A DNA stretch of 64,000 nt from contig CAVNZM010000011.1 in NCBI GenBank assembly GCA_963693365.1, positions 3,782,001-3,846,000 of the forward strand, written 5' to 3'. Source of the stretch: Amoebidium appalachense. Its lineage: Eukaryota; Ichthyosporea. Under the pieces are notes generated by a model. That model did no database searches, had not been told where the DNA came from, and was given only the letters and a program-made list of their open reading frames with translations. The position numbers and the translations under genes were made by a program. Below are positions 27,488 through 39,126 of the stretch, in pieces (within the stretch, counting starts at the first letter, position 1; every line of letters begins with the position of its first letter).

Positions 27488-30400
27488 TTATGGGTAAGCA
27501 GATGCTAGCATCGGTAGCTCCGAAAGAAAGTTAAGGCACCGGATCACAATATCATACTGTGCAGCATTAATAAGGTGATCTAGGATAGACATCTTAAAAC
27601 GGATATATTGAGGAAGAGAGGAAGAAAAGAGAATAAAACCGTCAATAACCTCCGGTTCTAATACATTAGCTAACAGATTGCATGTATTGATAGATATGCA
27701 GCCGCGAGTAAACCGCCCCCCACACATATTACACATACGAGCAGGAGACACCAGAAACCGATTACACCGCCAAGCCATAATCATCTTTGCGTTTTTACAC
27801 CACACCACATTACGAATAAATGAATCTATGTATGAACGAGACTCTCTAACCGTATCCGCCATATAGGCTACTAGTAGTTGGTGTTTTTGCGGTCCTAACA
27901 CCGGAAGGGACTCAACACGTAGAGTAAAAATATATCTATCAGTCATAGACTTGAAACTATTCATATTCACACTATGATCTAGCCGTACCTCCGGGGGGGT
28001 CGCCAGCCATTCCACATAGCTCTCGGCAATGGGCAGAGATGATGGGGAAGGGAAGAGGTAGAGGGGCGGATCTGGCGGGGATGTGTGTAGCCGGAAGAGC
28101 GGGTGGTCCGGGGCACAAGCGGACAGGCGGGTGATGTGCTCGTGAAATTTAAGGGCTAATTCGTGTACGCGTTGTGATGGTGGTGTGAGTGCGTAGAGAG
28201 AATCAAAAAGGCGTCTAGGGATAGGTGTGGAAAGACCAGTGAGAAACATACAACAAGTTGTGTAATGGAAATCATCTAATGATTTGAGGACATTAGTAAC
28301 AGTATCAGGGGGTGCCATAGCTAGTAAGGGCAACCCGTATTCCGACAAAGGGCGAATATATGTGCGAAATATACTAAGACGATTGTATAGGTGGACAGTA
28401 TGAGAAAGAGTAGCAAGATACACATCCCGAAATAACTTACGAAGACACCTGCCTGCACTCTCCACCCGACGGTCGATCATCCGTTTGAAACATATGCCCC
28501 ATTCGTCCACCGGAATCCCCAAATACTTGTATTCGATTGGGCGAGGGAGGGGACTGCCGAAAATACAAACGTCGTCCCATGCCGGTATCGATTTTGATAA
28601 AAGGGCACACTTTTTGACATTAATCTGCATATCGTTGCGCTGGCACCAATGTTCAACCACACGAATGTATTGCCGTAGTTCGAGAGGATCGGATGACATA
28701 AGCACAATATCGTCGGCAAAAAAGAGGGCGGGGGGGAGCCTGGGATGGCAACCCCCCGTCAATTTGTGCCGCAGAAAGAGTGTCGGCTAAATCATCAATA
28801 TACAGGTTGAAAAGAAGAGGACTTAGCAGGGACCCTTGAAGTACCCCGCACGTGCGGGTAAACCCTGGGGATAGCCGCCCATTAACCACCGCTCGTCCGC
28901 GTGTAAACGTAAACATAGCTTCCAGTAGCCGACCCATTTGGAATGGGATACCGCGAGTGGCCAACTTGGCCCACAGGCGAGGGAGGTCGACCGTGTCGTA
29001 CGCGTTCTTAAAATCGATAAATACGAGGTGCTCGGTATCACTTTGAGTTGCATTATGTAGAGTGAGGATTTGTGCGTAACATGAGTGTCGATGCCGAAAC
29101 GCCGCCTGAAGAGGGCTCAGCTGGGAAGCCTGCTTAAGGGTGGGGTTACGGGAAAAGGCCTGTAAAAGGCCACTTTCGAATAATCGGCGAAAAACGGACG
29201 TAAGGGTGATAGGGGCGAAATTCGTGGATTGGACCCTGTGCAACCGTTTTCTTGATGGGAAACACTAAGGTGGCTAGCCACTCCGAGGGCACTTTACCGA
29301 CATCAGAATGCCAGCTAAACAACTCGCTAAGAATACATGTAAGTGGTGGCGGCGGGCCACGCTTTTCGTCTTTCTCGGGTCGGGGTGGGATGAGTACCTT
29401 AAGTAGTGCCATAGGGATGCCGTCCGGCCCGCACGCTTTGCGGGACGGGTAACGGGAGACTAACTGCCATACCGCATCTGGGGTAAAAAGTTCCCCCAAT
29501 TCAGCCCCAAACTCAGCCGGCCCCGCTGGCCACGCCGTGTGTGGTGGTGGTGGTGTGTCGGAGGGTGGAACAAAAACAGAAGGGGGCGCCTGCCCCAGAT
29601 CCCGGGCCGTGGCCATACATGTCGGGTTACGTTTAAACAGGGTGCCGTAAAAGGAATCGGTTGCAGATTCCGGGTCGGATGACGGGTCGGTCGTTATTCG
29701 AATCGAATGATCGCCGCGATCAATCTTCCGAATATTACCCAATAGCATGTGATACGGTAGAGGCTTACGTAAGGCAGCCTCCGCTCGAGGGCCGCGAGTG
29801 TGTGTAGTTCGTGCTTGTGGGTAAACTTGGGCACCTAAACAGGCATATTCACCTATGTCCCATAAGGTTTCTCGTACTGTAGACCAGACGCTATCGATGA
29901 AGGTCTGGTCGGTGCGTAGTGGGGTTTGGCGTCCATCACGCACAAGCGATAATAGACTCGGTTGCACCGTCTGGAAAAAGAAGCGAGTGTTGATGTCTGC
30001 TTGGCCGCGCTGGCTTTTAAGTTCGTGTACGTTAAGTCTGTAAGTGTGTTGTGGTGACGGCGTAGAAAGGCTAAGTGTAGTGCGAAAGACTATAGGTAGG
30101 TGGTCTGACGGTGGGGGGTGTAGGTTGTGGTGTATGTGTAAGGTGCAAGGACCAGAGGCTGCCCCCCAGTCCGTGCGGTGTTCTTGTACTACAGATGGAA
30201 GAGTAAGGCGTAAGGCTGTAACAAAAGTGTGAAAGGTTGGCGTACGTGGGTGGTTGGGTTTAAGTAGGGCCTGTGGGTGGCCGTGTAGGGGGTGTGGGGT
30301 GGTAATTAGCGGGCTATTAAAGTCTCCTAACACTAGTGTGGGGTTATGTGGGGCGATGGTGTTAAGTTCGTGTTTAAGTGCTAGCAGTGGAAGGCTAGGT

Positions 30401-30708
30401 GGAAAATAAACAAAAGTGCATATATGGCCACAAACTGAGATGGTGAGTGTGTGTATTGTACGTGCTATAACTCAACAGTGGTTAACAAAGTGGTAGGCGG
30501 CGATGAACACTATGCCGGAGTGAGGCTTGTGGCCCACAGGCTGAGTAGACTCGCCCACGAGCCGTCCAGACCGACGAAGTGTGGCGTGGTCTCGCCACCA
30601 CGTTTCTGCGACAACAATAAACGGGAACTCCTGTTGGGGTAAAGAAAGAAGAAACTGTGCTTTACTCTTATTTAGACTACGAGCATTCCAGAAAAGAAAG
30701 GAGAGCAT
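27488..30708 (-). pseudogene. LINE ORF2: APE endonuclease and reverse transcriptase, broken
   Basis: Endonuclease residues are visible in order: FWNARSL, VAETWW, GDFNSP and SDHLPIVF. Reverse transcriptase motifs follow: A (FIDFKNAYDTV), B (GVLQGSLLSPLLFNLYIDD) and C (FFADDIVL). The C-terminus has a Cys cluster (CNMCGGRFTRGC). Breaks: an in-frame TGA at 30472-30474 in the endonuclease, a frame change near 29240 before motif A, and a frame change in a C run near 28730 just before FADD. The protein cannot be made as one chain, so this copy is dead unless the breaks are sequence errors. Confidence 0.85.
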
Positions 30709-30710
30709 GC

Positions 30711-31127
30711 TTACTGGGAGTTGGCTGGTGCGGCGGTGGGGTCGTAGGGCTTGCTGAAGACCTGCACGTGCTGAGCCTCCCAGTAGGCACGCACCTCAGC
30801 TGCTGTTTTGGCCCGGCTGTCGTGTGCCGGGTAAAGTGTGGCTGCCTTGACAGCCCATGCGTGGGCGTTGGCCATTCTTGCAAGCACCCGGCGTTGCCAA
30901 GAGGCCCGGGCAGCGGCCTCTGCATCAGCACGGTTAAGTGTGGTGTTGTAGGGAGCCGTAGGATCGAAGTCTGCGAGAAAGGTGGCGTCGGTAGCACGTT
31001 GGATGATGTTTATGAGGGTATCACGGTAGCCGGCACGCACAATGAACACTGTGTAGCGACGGCCAATGAAGAGCATGTCGGGAATCATTCGGTTGAGGAC
31101 ACCAAGGGTGTAAAGACGGTCACGCAT
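30711..31127 (-). CDS. LINE ORF1, C-terminal RNA-binding part in the +1 frame
   Basis: 138 codons starting MRDRLYTLGVLNRMIPDM. It contains FIGRRYTVFIV, which resembles the RNP-like strand of an RRM-type ORF1 domain, and a C-terminal helical, basic segment with RASWQRRVLARMANAHAWAV. It overlaps the stop of the preceding frame by 8 nt. Its own TAA is followed after 2 nt by the ORF2 ATG, giving a tightly packed three-frame arrangement. Confidence 0.65.
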   Translation of the reverse strand: MRDRLYTLGVLNRMIPDMLFIGRRYTVFIVRAGYRDTLINIIQRATDATFLADFDPTAPYNTTLNRADAEAAARASWQRRVLARMANAHAWAVKAATLYPAHDSRAKTAAEVRAYWEAQHVQVFSKPYDPTAAPANSQ

Positions 31128-31860
31128 GGTGCAGGCTGATGTTGGCCGGCACCATGGTGAAGGCTACAGTGGTCAACTCGGACTCGTCGGTACCCTGAGG
31201 GGCAGGGTCAGACGCCACCCAAGGGCGGCGGGTTGGGTGCAGTGCTGACGCTGCGGCAAGGGCTGCCAAAGCCTGGGTAGCCCCGTGGGTCTGGGCCACC
31301 GACTCGGCATACGTTTTGACTTTCTCGGACACGTACACGGTCTTGGCGTCCACCGTAGTGCGGTACACCTTAGGATTCGTTGTGGGTATGAACTTGGGAG
31401 ACCCCGGGGGGGTGGGTAACCCATCGGGGGCTGCCTGTGCTGCAGGGGCCGGGCCCGCATGGGCAGGGCCGGTGGGGGTTGCCCGGTCAGCTTCCAGCTG
31501 CCGTAAGCGCGTCTCCATTTGCTGAACAAGGAGGTCTGTGTGGTCCTGTTTGGCTTTATACTCAGCTACTTGGGTTGTTAAGTCGGAGACTTGGGTGCGG
31601 AGCTGCTCATGATGCGCCATAAGTTTGAGCACGGATTTCCTAGCCTTCTCGGGTATCAAGTGCAGTTGTTCTTTCGTAATAAAACTACTTGCTGGCGGCA
31701 CGGCCGGTGGCGCTTTAACCTCGGGAAAGGGAACCTGTTCCGCTCGGCTCAGTTTAGTTAGCCTCTTATCTGGGGATTCTCCTTCCCGTGTATCACGTTT
31801 GCGGCTCCCAGGCGGTGTCCCAGGAGGGTCCGGGGACAAGGATGCGTCCTGAGACGCCAT
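31120..31860 (-). CDS. LINE ORF1, N-terminal part with coiled coil
   Basis: 246 codons. A Ser/Pro-rich basic N-terminus is followed by a coiled coil (LRTQVSDLTTQVAEYKAK, then LVQQMETRLRQLEAD) and a Pro/Ala linker. ORF1 proteins of LINEs trimerise through such coils and bind element RNA. The frame ends at a TGA inside ATGcgTGA, where the next frame starts, so ORF1 is either two coupled cistrons or one gene broken by a +1 shift. Confidence 0.75.
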   Translation of the reverse strand: MASQDASLSPDPPGTPPGSRKRDTREGESPDKRLTKLSRAEQVPFPEVKAPPAVPPASSFITKEQLHLIPEKARKSVLKLMAHHEQLRTQVSDLTTQVAEYKAKQDHTDLLVQQMETRLRQLEADRATPTGPAHAGPAPAAQAAPDGLPTPPGSPKFIPTTNPKVYRTTVDAKTVYVSEKVKTYAESVAQTHGATQALAALAAASALHPTRRPWVASDPAPQGTDESELTTVAFTMVPANISLHHA

Positions 31861-31929
31861 GCCATTGGGTGGGTTCTAGCTGCCCCTCAAGGGGCCTAAG
31901 TAGAGGTGGATGCCTAAGTAAAGGCCGAT

Positions 31930-32140
31930 GCCTAAGTAGAGAAAGTAAAGAAAGAAAAAAAAAAACAACGTGTGAAAGAAAAAAACGTGTGAATGAAAAA
32001 AAAACGTGTGAGAGAAAAAAAAGTGTGAGAGAAAAAAACGTGCTCGAATGAGAAAAAAACGTGTGAAAGAAAAAAAAACGTGTGAGAGAAAAAAACGTGT
32101 GAGAGAAAAAAACGTGTGTGAGAGAAAAAAACGTGCAAGT
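31930..32140 (-). repeat. Tandem ~19-bp repeats at the 5' end of the LINE
   Basis: About nine units of the form ACGTGTGAGAGAAAAAA (plus strand), varying in length by 1-3 bases, lie just upstream of ORF1. A short 20-bp repeat (CCTAAGTARAGG core, three units, 31895-31942) lies between them and the ORF1 start. Tandem 5' units that act as promoters are known in some LINEs; that role here is inference. Confidence 0.75.
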
Positions 32141-33184
32141 AAGCGGGGCGAAAAAACCTCAGCCAATCAAAAGACTTATTTCTGGTCCTTGCCGTCCCAC
32201 AATAAGCTCTCGCATGACTTGGACCCTACCGGGAGATGGGCACCGTGTCCGTGTGTCAGTCTCAGCGCAGTCTCAGCATCTTTGCGGCCGTAGCAAGGTG
32301 GGCTAAGACTGTTGGGCAGCCAATGGAAATGGGATATGTAGGAAAGTGCTAATGCCGTTGGTTGGTTTGCTGTCCGGACTCCTCTCCTGTAACCTATCAG
32401 GTTGATATATCGGGTTTCCTACACGGCATTCTGGTTGGCTACAGGAGAAAGTACGGAGATAAAATAAAAAAAACAAAAAAAAATAAAAAGATCTTGAAAG
32501 CAGCGCGCACTTGTGCCCACTCACAATATGCTTCACACTAAGCCTCTTGGGCACTTATTTTTGCGTTTTAAATGTACTAAAAACATAACTTGTGAATGTA
32601 TTTCAATGATAACATCAGGACTTGGTTCGTATTCGCTATACATAACTGAAGATGACATAAAGTGGTGCCACTGCGGGCGGTGCACTGATCATGAATTGCC
32701 GCGGCGGTTACAATAGCCAATCGATCAGCTTGCGCGTACGTTGTGATGACGTCACTACAATTGCGATATGGCATTATTGGCATAGGCTCAGTAAATATCT
32801 GCCAAAGTTTTACAGGTGGTTTGGCTGTATGTACAGGCAGACAGTACCCTATATCAAAACAACGAAAATTGAATACAGAGACTGATAGAGAAGTGCAAAT
32901 GACATTTATTCTTGTTGCCGTCCGCTTGACTCCCTGTAGGACATGCGCGCAGGCAACGCACCGTGAAGTGCAATCATCGAATAGAAAGCATTGCAAGATT
33001 GTGCTCTCGCCCAATCCAAGCGATCTTGCACTAGTAAAGCAACATTCCATTGCTAAAAGTGCCTGCAGGTGCCCACTGCCCACGTACGATACAGACACCT
33101 ACTGAGCCTACCTACCACCTACTGAGGCGGTGTCTCCTTTTCTTTCTTTTTTTTTTTTTTTTTTTTTTTGCCGCCTGAGTAGAT

Positions 33185-33283
33185 GTTAAACGTCGCACGT
33201 GCGGCAGCACGTCAGTACGTGTTAGTGAGCCTACTGATGTGTAACGTCGCACGTGCGGCAACACGTCAGTACGTGTTAGAGTC
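33185..33283. repeat. Two 45-bp direct repeats, period 54 bp
   Basis: Both units hold acgtcgcacgtgcggc, acacgtcagtacgtgttag or a one-base variant. Each contains the palindrome CGCACGTGCG, centred on an E-box-like CACGTG. Two spaced palindromic sites could bind a bHLH-type factor, but no gene start is close by. Confidence 0.8.
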
Positions 33284-33730
33284 GACTCCAGTCCTCAGGC
33301 AACCTGTACCTATTACACCCCCTGTAATCAAATGATTAATCTTCAACGTTAATCACATTTGCGGCGCTTCCACCGACTTACCCAGCAGCCCAAAAATACA
33401 TGTTAAGTAAGCAAAAAGTTGGTTTTGATAGTCAAGAAAACGCCTATGTAATTTTTTTTGGGTGTTTATGTCTATAATATCCATGTTTATTATACACCTT
33501 CGAGAAGAGGTGCGAGCGTAAAAGAAGATTAATCAATCCGAGAAGAAGATTAATCACAGCGGCTGGATCCCGCGATATGATCGGCAGCCGGCCGCGGCTC
33601 ACGAAGCTCACGTGTTAATTGTGCGCGCACAGCGCTCGGGCTCCCGGTGTCATGTGTGAGGTACTCTCTCACTTTCTCTGTATGTGTATGTGTGTGTGCT
33701 GTGTGTGTGTCTGTGTGCTGGTGTGTGCGT

Positions 33731-33835
<105 letters not shown>

Positions 33836-34737
33836 GATGTGTGTGTGTGTGTGTGTGTGCACATGTGTGCCTAGGCCTGTGCATATCCCTATATAGACAA
33901 GCACACATACGGGTGTGGGTGGTTCCACGTGTACGCTGAATGCAGTGCATGGATGCCACGTAACACGGTGCCGTGGTACTGTACAGGTCAACTTAAAATG
34001 CATGTGCTATTGTACGCACATGCTGATGTTAGTGTGTTCAGCTGTGATGACATGTGTTTGTGCTTGTGTGGGTGTGTTTGTACATGTATGCAATATTTTG
34101 TACACGCTTGTACGTGTGTACATTGCAGAGAGTGTGTGCCGGTGCATGTTTTCGGTGACGGTGTCCACGGTTTGCGTGTGAGTGTGTACCGCGTGTGTGT
34201 GTGTGTGGGTGCATGTGTGTTTTTCAGCATGTATGATGCCACAGTGCTTGTTTGCGGTGTGTGCACGTGTGGTACGTGTTACGCACTGTGTTTCACAGTG
34301 CAGTGTGTGCCACGGCATGCAGTGTGTGTGTGTATCTCTATATACATGCATGTACGAGTCCGTGTGCCACGGTGTGCACGTGCGTGTGTCAGGGTGGTTG
34401 GGTGGGCAGCCGGTGCATGTGCATATGTGTGTGTTGGGGCGGAGGGGGGGGGGGGGGGGGGGGGGGGGAGGGGGGTATAATGTCTGTGTATATCTGTACA
34501 ATATTGCTATGAATAGAATTTCCTTATTATTTAACAGGGAGCCGGGGCCCCGGGGTGAGTGTGATATGTGCACTCGTGCATGCATGTACCTGGCCGTTTC
34601 AGTGATGCCATGTGTGTGTGTCATGTCTTTGTGCGTGTACGTGTTTGTGTGTGTGTGCACATGTGTGTGTTAGGGTGACCACGGTTAGGTGGGCAGGTGC
34701 CACAGTGCGTGCGCGTCTTACGCCAGGTTTTGACCTA

Positions 34738-34804
34738 AATCCGGATTACAAATCAGAATCTGGATACTGATTTGATACCCGGCGTATACGGTCTACGCCG
34801 GGGT
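34738..34804. repeat. Cluster of stem-loops upstream of the membrane protein gene
   Basis: CCCGGCGTA and TACGCCGGG form a perfect 9-bp stem with a 7-base loop (34779-34803). Just before it, AAATCAG faces CTGATTT (34750-34773), and AATCCGGATT is a 10-bp palindrome (34739-34748). The group lies about 180 bp before the ATG at 34982. Function unknown. Confidence 0.55.
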
Positions 34805-34981
34805 TCGTAACTCCGCGTTGCCAAACAGGCCCTTAGACTGCAAAACATGTGCACACGCACGATGTGATATGTGTGCTCCACAAACACATTCAAGCAGACT
34901 GGTGCCGTAATATCCTTTAAACAACATTAGTACCTCGTAGCCGGTTTTTTTGATCCTCGTGTTCTCTTGTTAGCCTACAAT

Positions 34982-37044
34982 ATGTCTCCAAGTCCCAACA
35001 ACACACCAACGGGATCTACCAACACTTCTCCCACACCTTCACACGTCACTGAGGGAAACACCAAAGAGACAGCAAAATATCCAAGCACCCCTACAGAAGC
35101 GAACACACAGCAGCTGTCGCCAACCGACCAGCCCATCGAAACAGAAACCCCACTTGACGCTACACCGCTCCAAACCGAAGAGAATACCGACTCATCAACC
35201 ACAAATTCGCTTTTACTAAAGTTTAACCACGAAAACTCAAAGGATGCATATAGGAAATTTGGCCCGGCACGCAATTCAACGGTGGCCGTTTCCATCGATT
35301 TTTTGGAAGGGAGAGCACAGAGCGCCAGTTCGAGCGAAGACACCTTCAGAGCGCATGAGGGAGGCACCTCAGCCTTTTGGCCGCCTTCAAACACCATCCA
35401 AGTTGAACAAAACAACCATGACGCACCTGTATCAGTGCAGAATCCGATTCCAGTAGATCGCAGATACTACCAGCTCACGTCCATTATCTCACCCATAATC
35501 TGCTTTTCGCTCCTGGCGATTGAAGGAGTGGTCCTATGTCTTGCCCACTATATCACCGCCAAATCGCCAATCAACATTGCGCTCGAGGCAACTACAAATC
35601 TCGCAAATGCGGGGATGGCTTACATGAAGGTGTCGGGTGTTAGTAGCACAGGAACCCCCACGGGAAATTCAACTTCGGCGGCGGTAAACCCGGGTGCGTC
35701 ACTGAAAGCATTGGCAGCGCTTATGCAGGAGGCTAAGAATTTCAACGCGGCGGGGGTCCAAGCAAAACTTTGAAGAGGCCGGGGACAAATTGTGGAAAAT
35801 GCAAATTGGGGTTTTTGCGTTGCATTTGGCGTTGCTGTTGGGTGTTGCAATCGTGACGTTCGTCAATAGAGATCACCCCACCGTCCGTTCGCAGGGGAGG
35901 CAATATCTTGCGTGTGCGTTTACTTTTGCGCTGATACATTCAATTTCAGAGATATGTGCAACAGCAACGTTCAACCTCCAATTTGCGACTTTTCCGGACG
36001 CCACACAACTCACAACCGCGACAAAGAATATCGGAGATATGTTTACCAATCTGAATGACATGCTTTATGCGTTCACAACGGTTACATTTTTCTCGCTGTC
36101 GTTTTTTCTCGGTGCAATATGCATGCGCGCCCGTATTATCTACTACGTATTCAATCGCACGATTAAGGCTAATCGGATCACCTACCTCGGCCCGATCTGG
36201 GTGAATTTCATCGTCGGTTGCCTGTGTCAAACCCCCCCAACAGTCCGGAAAATCTTCTGCGAAAAATTCGATGTCGACAGGACCAAGCCCTGGGCCATCA
36301 TGGGGGTGTGGTTAGTTGTCTTCTTCTACACTGCCTGGTTTGGATATTACACCTACAAATCCCAGAACTGCAATCTTCGCTTTGCAGGTAACGTCTCCCT
36401 CCCCTCCCTCCCTCCCCCCCCTCCCCCCCCCCCCCCCCCTTGTTCCCCGCCCCCTCTCTCCCTCTCCCCCCCCCCCCCCCCCCCCCCCCCCCTCCCCCGA
36501 CCCCTTCCTGCCTCCCGAAAGATTTTTTTTGCTCTCTAGAATCCAACCATCCCCTGGCACAGTGATACATAAGTGTTACTGTTCTTGTCTACTCTAAATT
36601 TACCTCTCTTTAGTTCCCGGTTCCCTTCACTTACCCCTCCTCCCCCCCTTCCCCCCCCCCTCCCCCCCCCTCCCCCCCCCCCCCCCTTCCACACACACAA
36701 ATGTTAAAAGTCACCCCATCCAATTTAACAGAAACCCGCACTACATACAGCGCCTAACTAACCCCCCCTCCCCCCAACCACCCAAATTTCCACCATCTGC
36801 AGACCGCCGCAGCAACATGCGTGTAATTCTGGCCGTCGACATAGTTGCCGTGTCCCTGCTCACATATAGCCACATGTACCCAATATCCGTAATTACCACC
36901 ACTGCCGGGTGGAGCGCGGCGTCCCGCTTTATCCTCAACTACTATGCTCTAGAGCAGTTAATGTGCCAGCTTGTGCAAATCAAGTATAACCCCCCCCCAC
37001 TCACCAACCGGAGCGTGTCCGTACATGCGGTGGCTGTCAACTGA
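34982..37044 (+). CDS. Multi-pass membrane protein, unknown family, with a +1 frame change
   Basis: Exon 1 (34982-36387) holds two frames. The first, 34982-35773, starts MSPSPNNTPTGSTNTSP. It has a Ser/Thr/Pro-rich tail of about 160 residues and one hydrophobic segment (IISPIICFSLLAIEGVVLCL). It ends at a TGA at 35771. The next frame is +1 and gives KLWKMQIGVFALHLALLLGV and further spans near LACAFTFALIHSISEI, TTVTFFSLSFFLGAICM, PIWVNFIVGCLCQ and GVWLVVFFYTAWFGYY. Exon 1 ends G|gtaacg and joins in phase to exon 2 (36803-37044: DRRSNMRVILAVDIVAV, then stop). Six to eight spans in total; a receptor-like topology is possible, but no family motif was recognised. The shift follows G5 at 35752-35756 or occurs at CTT-TGA. 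Confidence 0.7.
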
Positions 37045-37130
37045 ACGGGGATCAATGATGTTGGTTGACCTCCAGTGGTGTTGGCTCGGAGAGTTGATTT
37101 TTCAGCGTTTTTACCACCTAATATTAGTTT

Positions 37131-37136
37131 ATTAAA
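37131..37136 (+). terminator. ATTAAA poly(A) signal candidate
   Basis: ATTAAA lies 87 bp after the stop of the membrane protein gene, just before a G tract. Confidence 0.4.
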
Positions 37137-37148
37137 GGTTTCAAAGGC

Positions 37149-37181
<33 letters not shown>

Positions 37182-37263
37182 GGGGGGTCCTCTCTTTTTC
37201 TTTCTTTCTTTCTTTTCTTTTCTTTTCTTTTCTTTTTTTTCTTTTTTTGCTGGGGGCGGGGGG

Positions 37264-37309
<46 letters not shown>

Positions 37310-37918
37310 AGGGAGGTGTGGATTAGAGTCTGCGTGATGCCTGTATCTAAGGGTTAAGGCATGCGCTACATGATGTAGATTCAAGACAGTCGTGTACGTG
37401 TACCTGTTATGTATGTCATCTGCTCAAGAGCCTTGTGTAAAGGCACAGAGTGTACATACTGATAGTAATACTCTTCAGCTCAACCCCTACATGTTAAACT
37501 TACGTTTATTGTACTTCTAGGGTGTTACAAATGAACATCAAAACATAGGAAGCCATACGGCAAACTGGTACCTGTGTGTTTGCATCTACGCCCCCCCCCC
37601 CCCCCCCCCCCCCCCCCCTCTCCCCCCTCCCCGGCCTTCCCTCTCTCCGATCTTCAGGCCCCAAAACTCTCCAACCTCCTTGCCGCACCCTCCCCCTGCT
37701 CTGCAGAGCAACCCGCCCCTCCCCTCCCTCCCCTCCCCACCCCACCCCCTATCCTGCTCACCTGAAAATGTGGTGGCCGTGCATACATTAAACTTTTTGA
37801 ATGGCCTGCCGTCATGATGTTCTTATTGCCCGGTAGGAAAGGGGGGCTTGAGCAAAGTCCGATGCATATGAGTATGCCGCATGACGATGATCTAGCAGGA
37901 TTTTGAAGTTCGCCCCGA

Positions 37919-37953
<35 letters not shown>

Positions 37954-38100
37954 GGGGGGGCTCCTCAAGGTAAACTGTAAGGATGGGCAACCCCCCCCCC
38001 CCCCCTTCCCTCCCCCCCCCCCCCCCCCCCCCCCCCCCACCACCACCACCACCACCACCCCCATCCGAAGCCCCGCCTCCCCCCCCCCCCCCCCCCCCCC

Positions 38101-38144
<44 letters not shown>

Positions 38145-39095
38145 ACCCCACCCCACCCCCCTAACACCCGGAGCTCCGCCTTCAAGGATGTGCCTGATCA
38201 AATGGTTTTGGAATCGACAAATCGCTGTGTAATACTATGATGGTGCCAAAATTAATGCTGACAATTATCATACGCAATCAAACCAATTATTAGTGACTGC
38301 TGGCCCTAGGAGACCTAATTTCCAGCGTGGGGGCAGGTCCCCCTCCCCACCGTCTCCACTCTTTGCAACATACTCTCCATCCTCCCCCATCCCCACTCCC
38401 CCCAGGCCTTCCCCCCCCCCCCCCCCCCCCACCCTCCCCCTCCCCGTCCTCCCGGCCTTCCGGCTCCCCATCCTCCCAGCCCCCTCCTTCTCCTCCCCCC
38501 TCGGGCCGGCCCCCACCTTCCCCTTCACCCCGGCCCCCCCAAACTCAAGTTCAAAAGAGCCGTATATATCACCGTACCACGAAAAGAAGTGCATTCGAAA
38601 ATATGGCGGGGGTGCACGCTCCTAGCCCTAACTTAGCTATAGGTGTAGTTATTCAGGGCCCCGGGCTCGTTGGTATATATGGGCGCGCTTTAGTAGTTAC
38701 CTGACAACTATGCATGCTGCCTTGCACGGAATCTTGCAATTTGGCATGCCCGGCCTTTCCCATCCCTCCGACGGTTCTTCCAAGCCCCCCCCCCCCCCCC
38801 CCCTCTCTCTCCCCCTCCTCCCCTCCCCCTAGCACACACACATGCACACATATACTCTCTCACACAGCCTCTCTTTGCCTCCGACAAAATTTAATACTCT
38901 ACATTACCGTACCCGGTGAATATTACTACCCGGTCCTTGAGTGACAGTATCAGGTTTCGAGAGTTAACGCTGTGGGTTAGCCTGGTTGTGGTTGGGATGG
39001 TGGTGTACACACGGATGAGCCACTACAGGGCGGCAGGGAGAGAGGGGCCTGGACGGAAGGGGCCGAGAGAGGAGGGTGCAACCCGGAGAGGCCCC

Positions 39096-39126
<31 letters not shown>

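Larger units (their letters stand above)
27440..32140 (-). mobile_element. Non-LTR retrotransposon (LINE), nearly full length, inactivated
   Basis: Minus strand order: a tandem-repeat 5' region (31930-32140), ORF1 (31860 to 30711, in two frames), ORF2 with an APE-type endonuclease and reverse transcriptase (30708 to 27488), and a short 3' region. The endonuclease plus a C-terminal Cys/His cluster place it among APE-bearing LINEs. The clade (for example L1/Tx1, CR1, Jockey) cannot be settled by eye. The element ends are estimated; no target-site duplication was found. Confidence 0.85.

Noticed and set aside
32577-33098. 173-codon minus-strand frame
   Set aside because: No domain, no TATA or splice context, and an equally open frame exists on the other strand.
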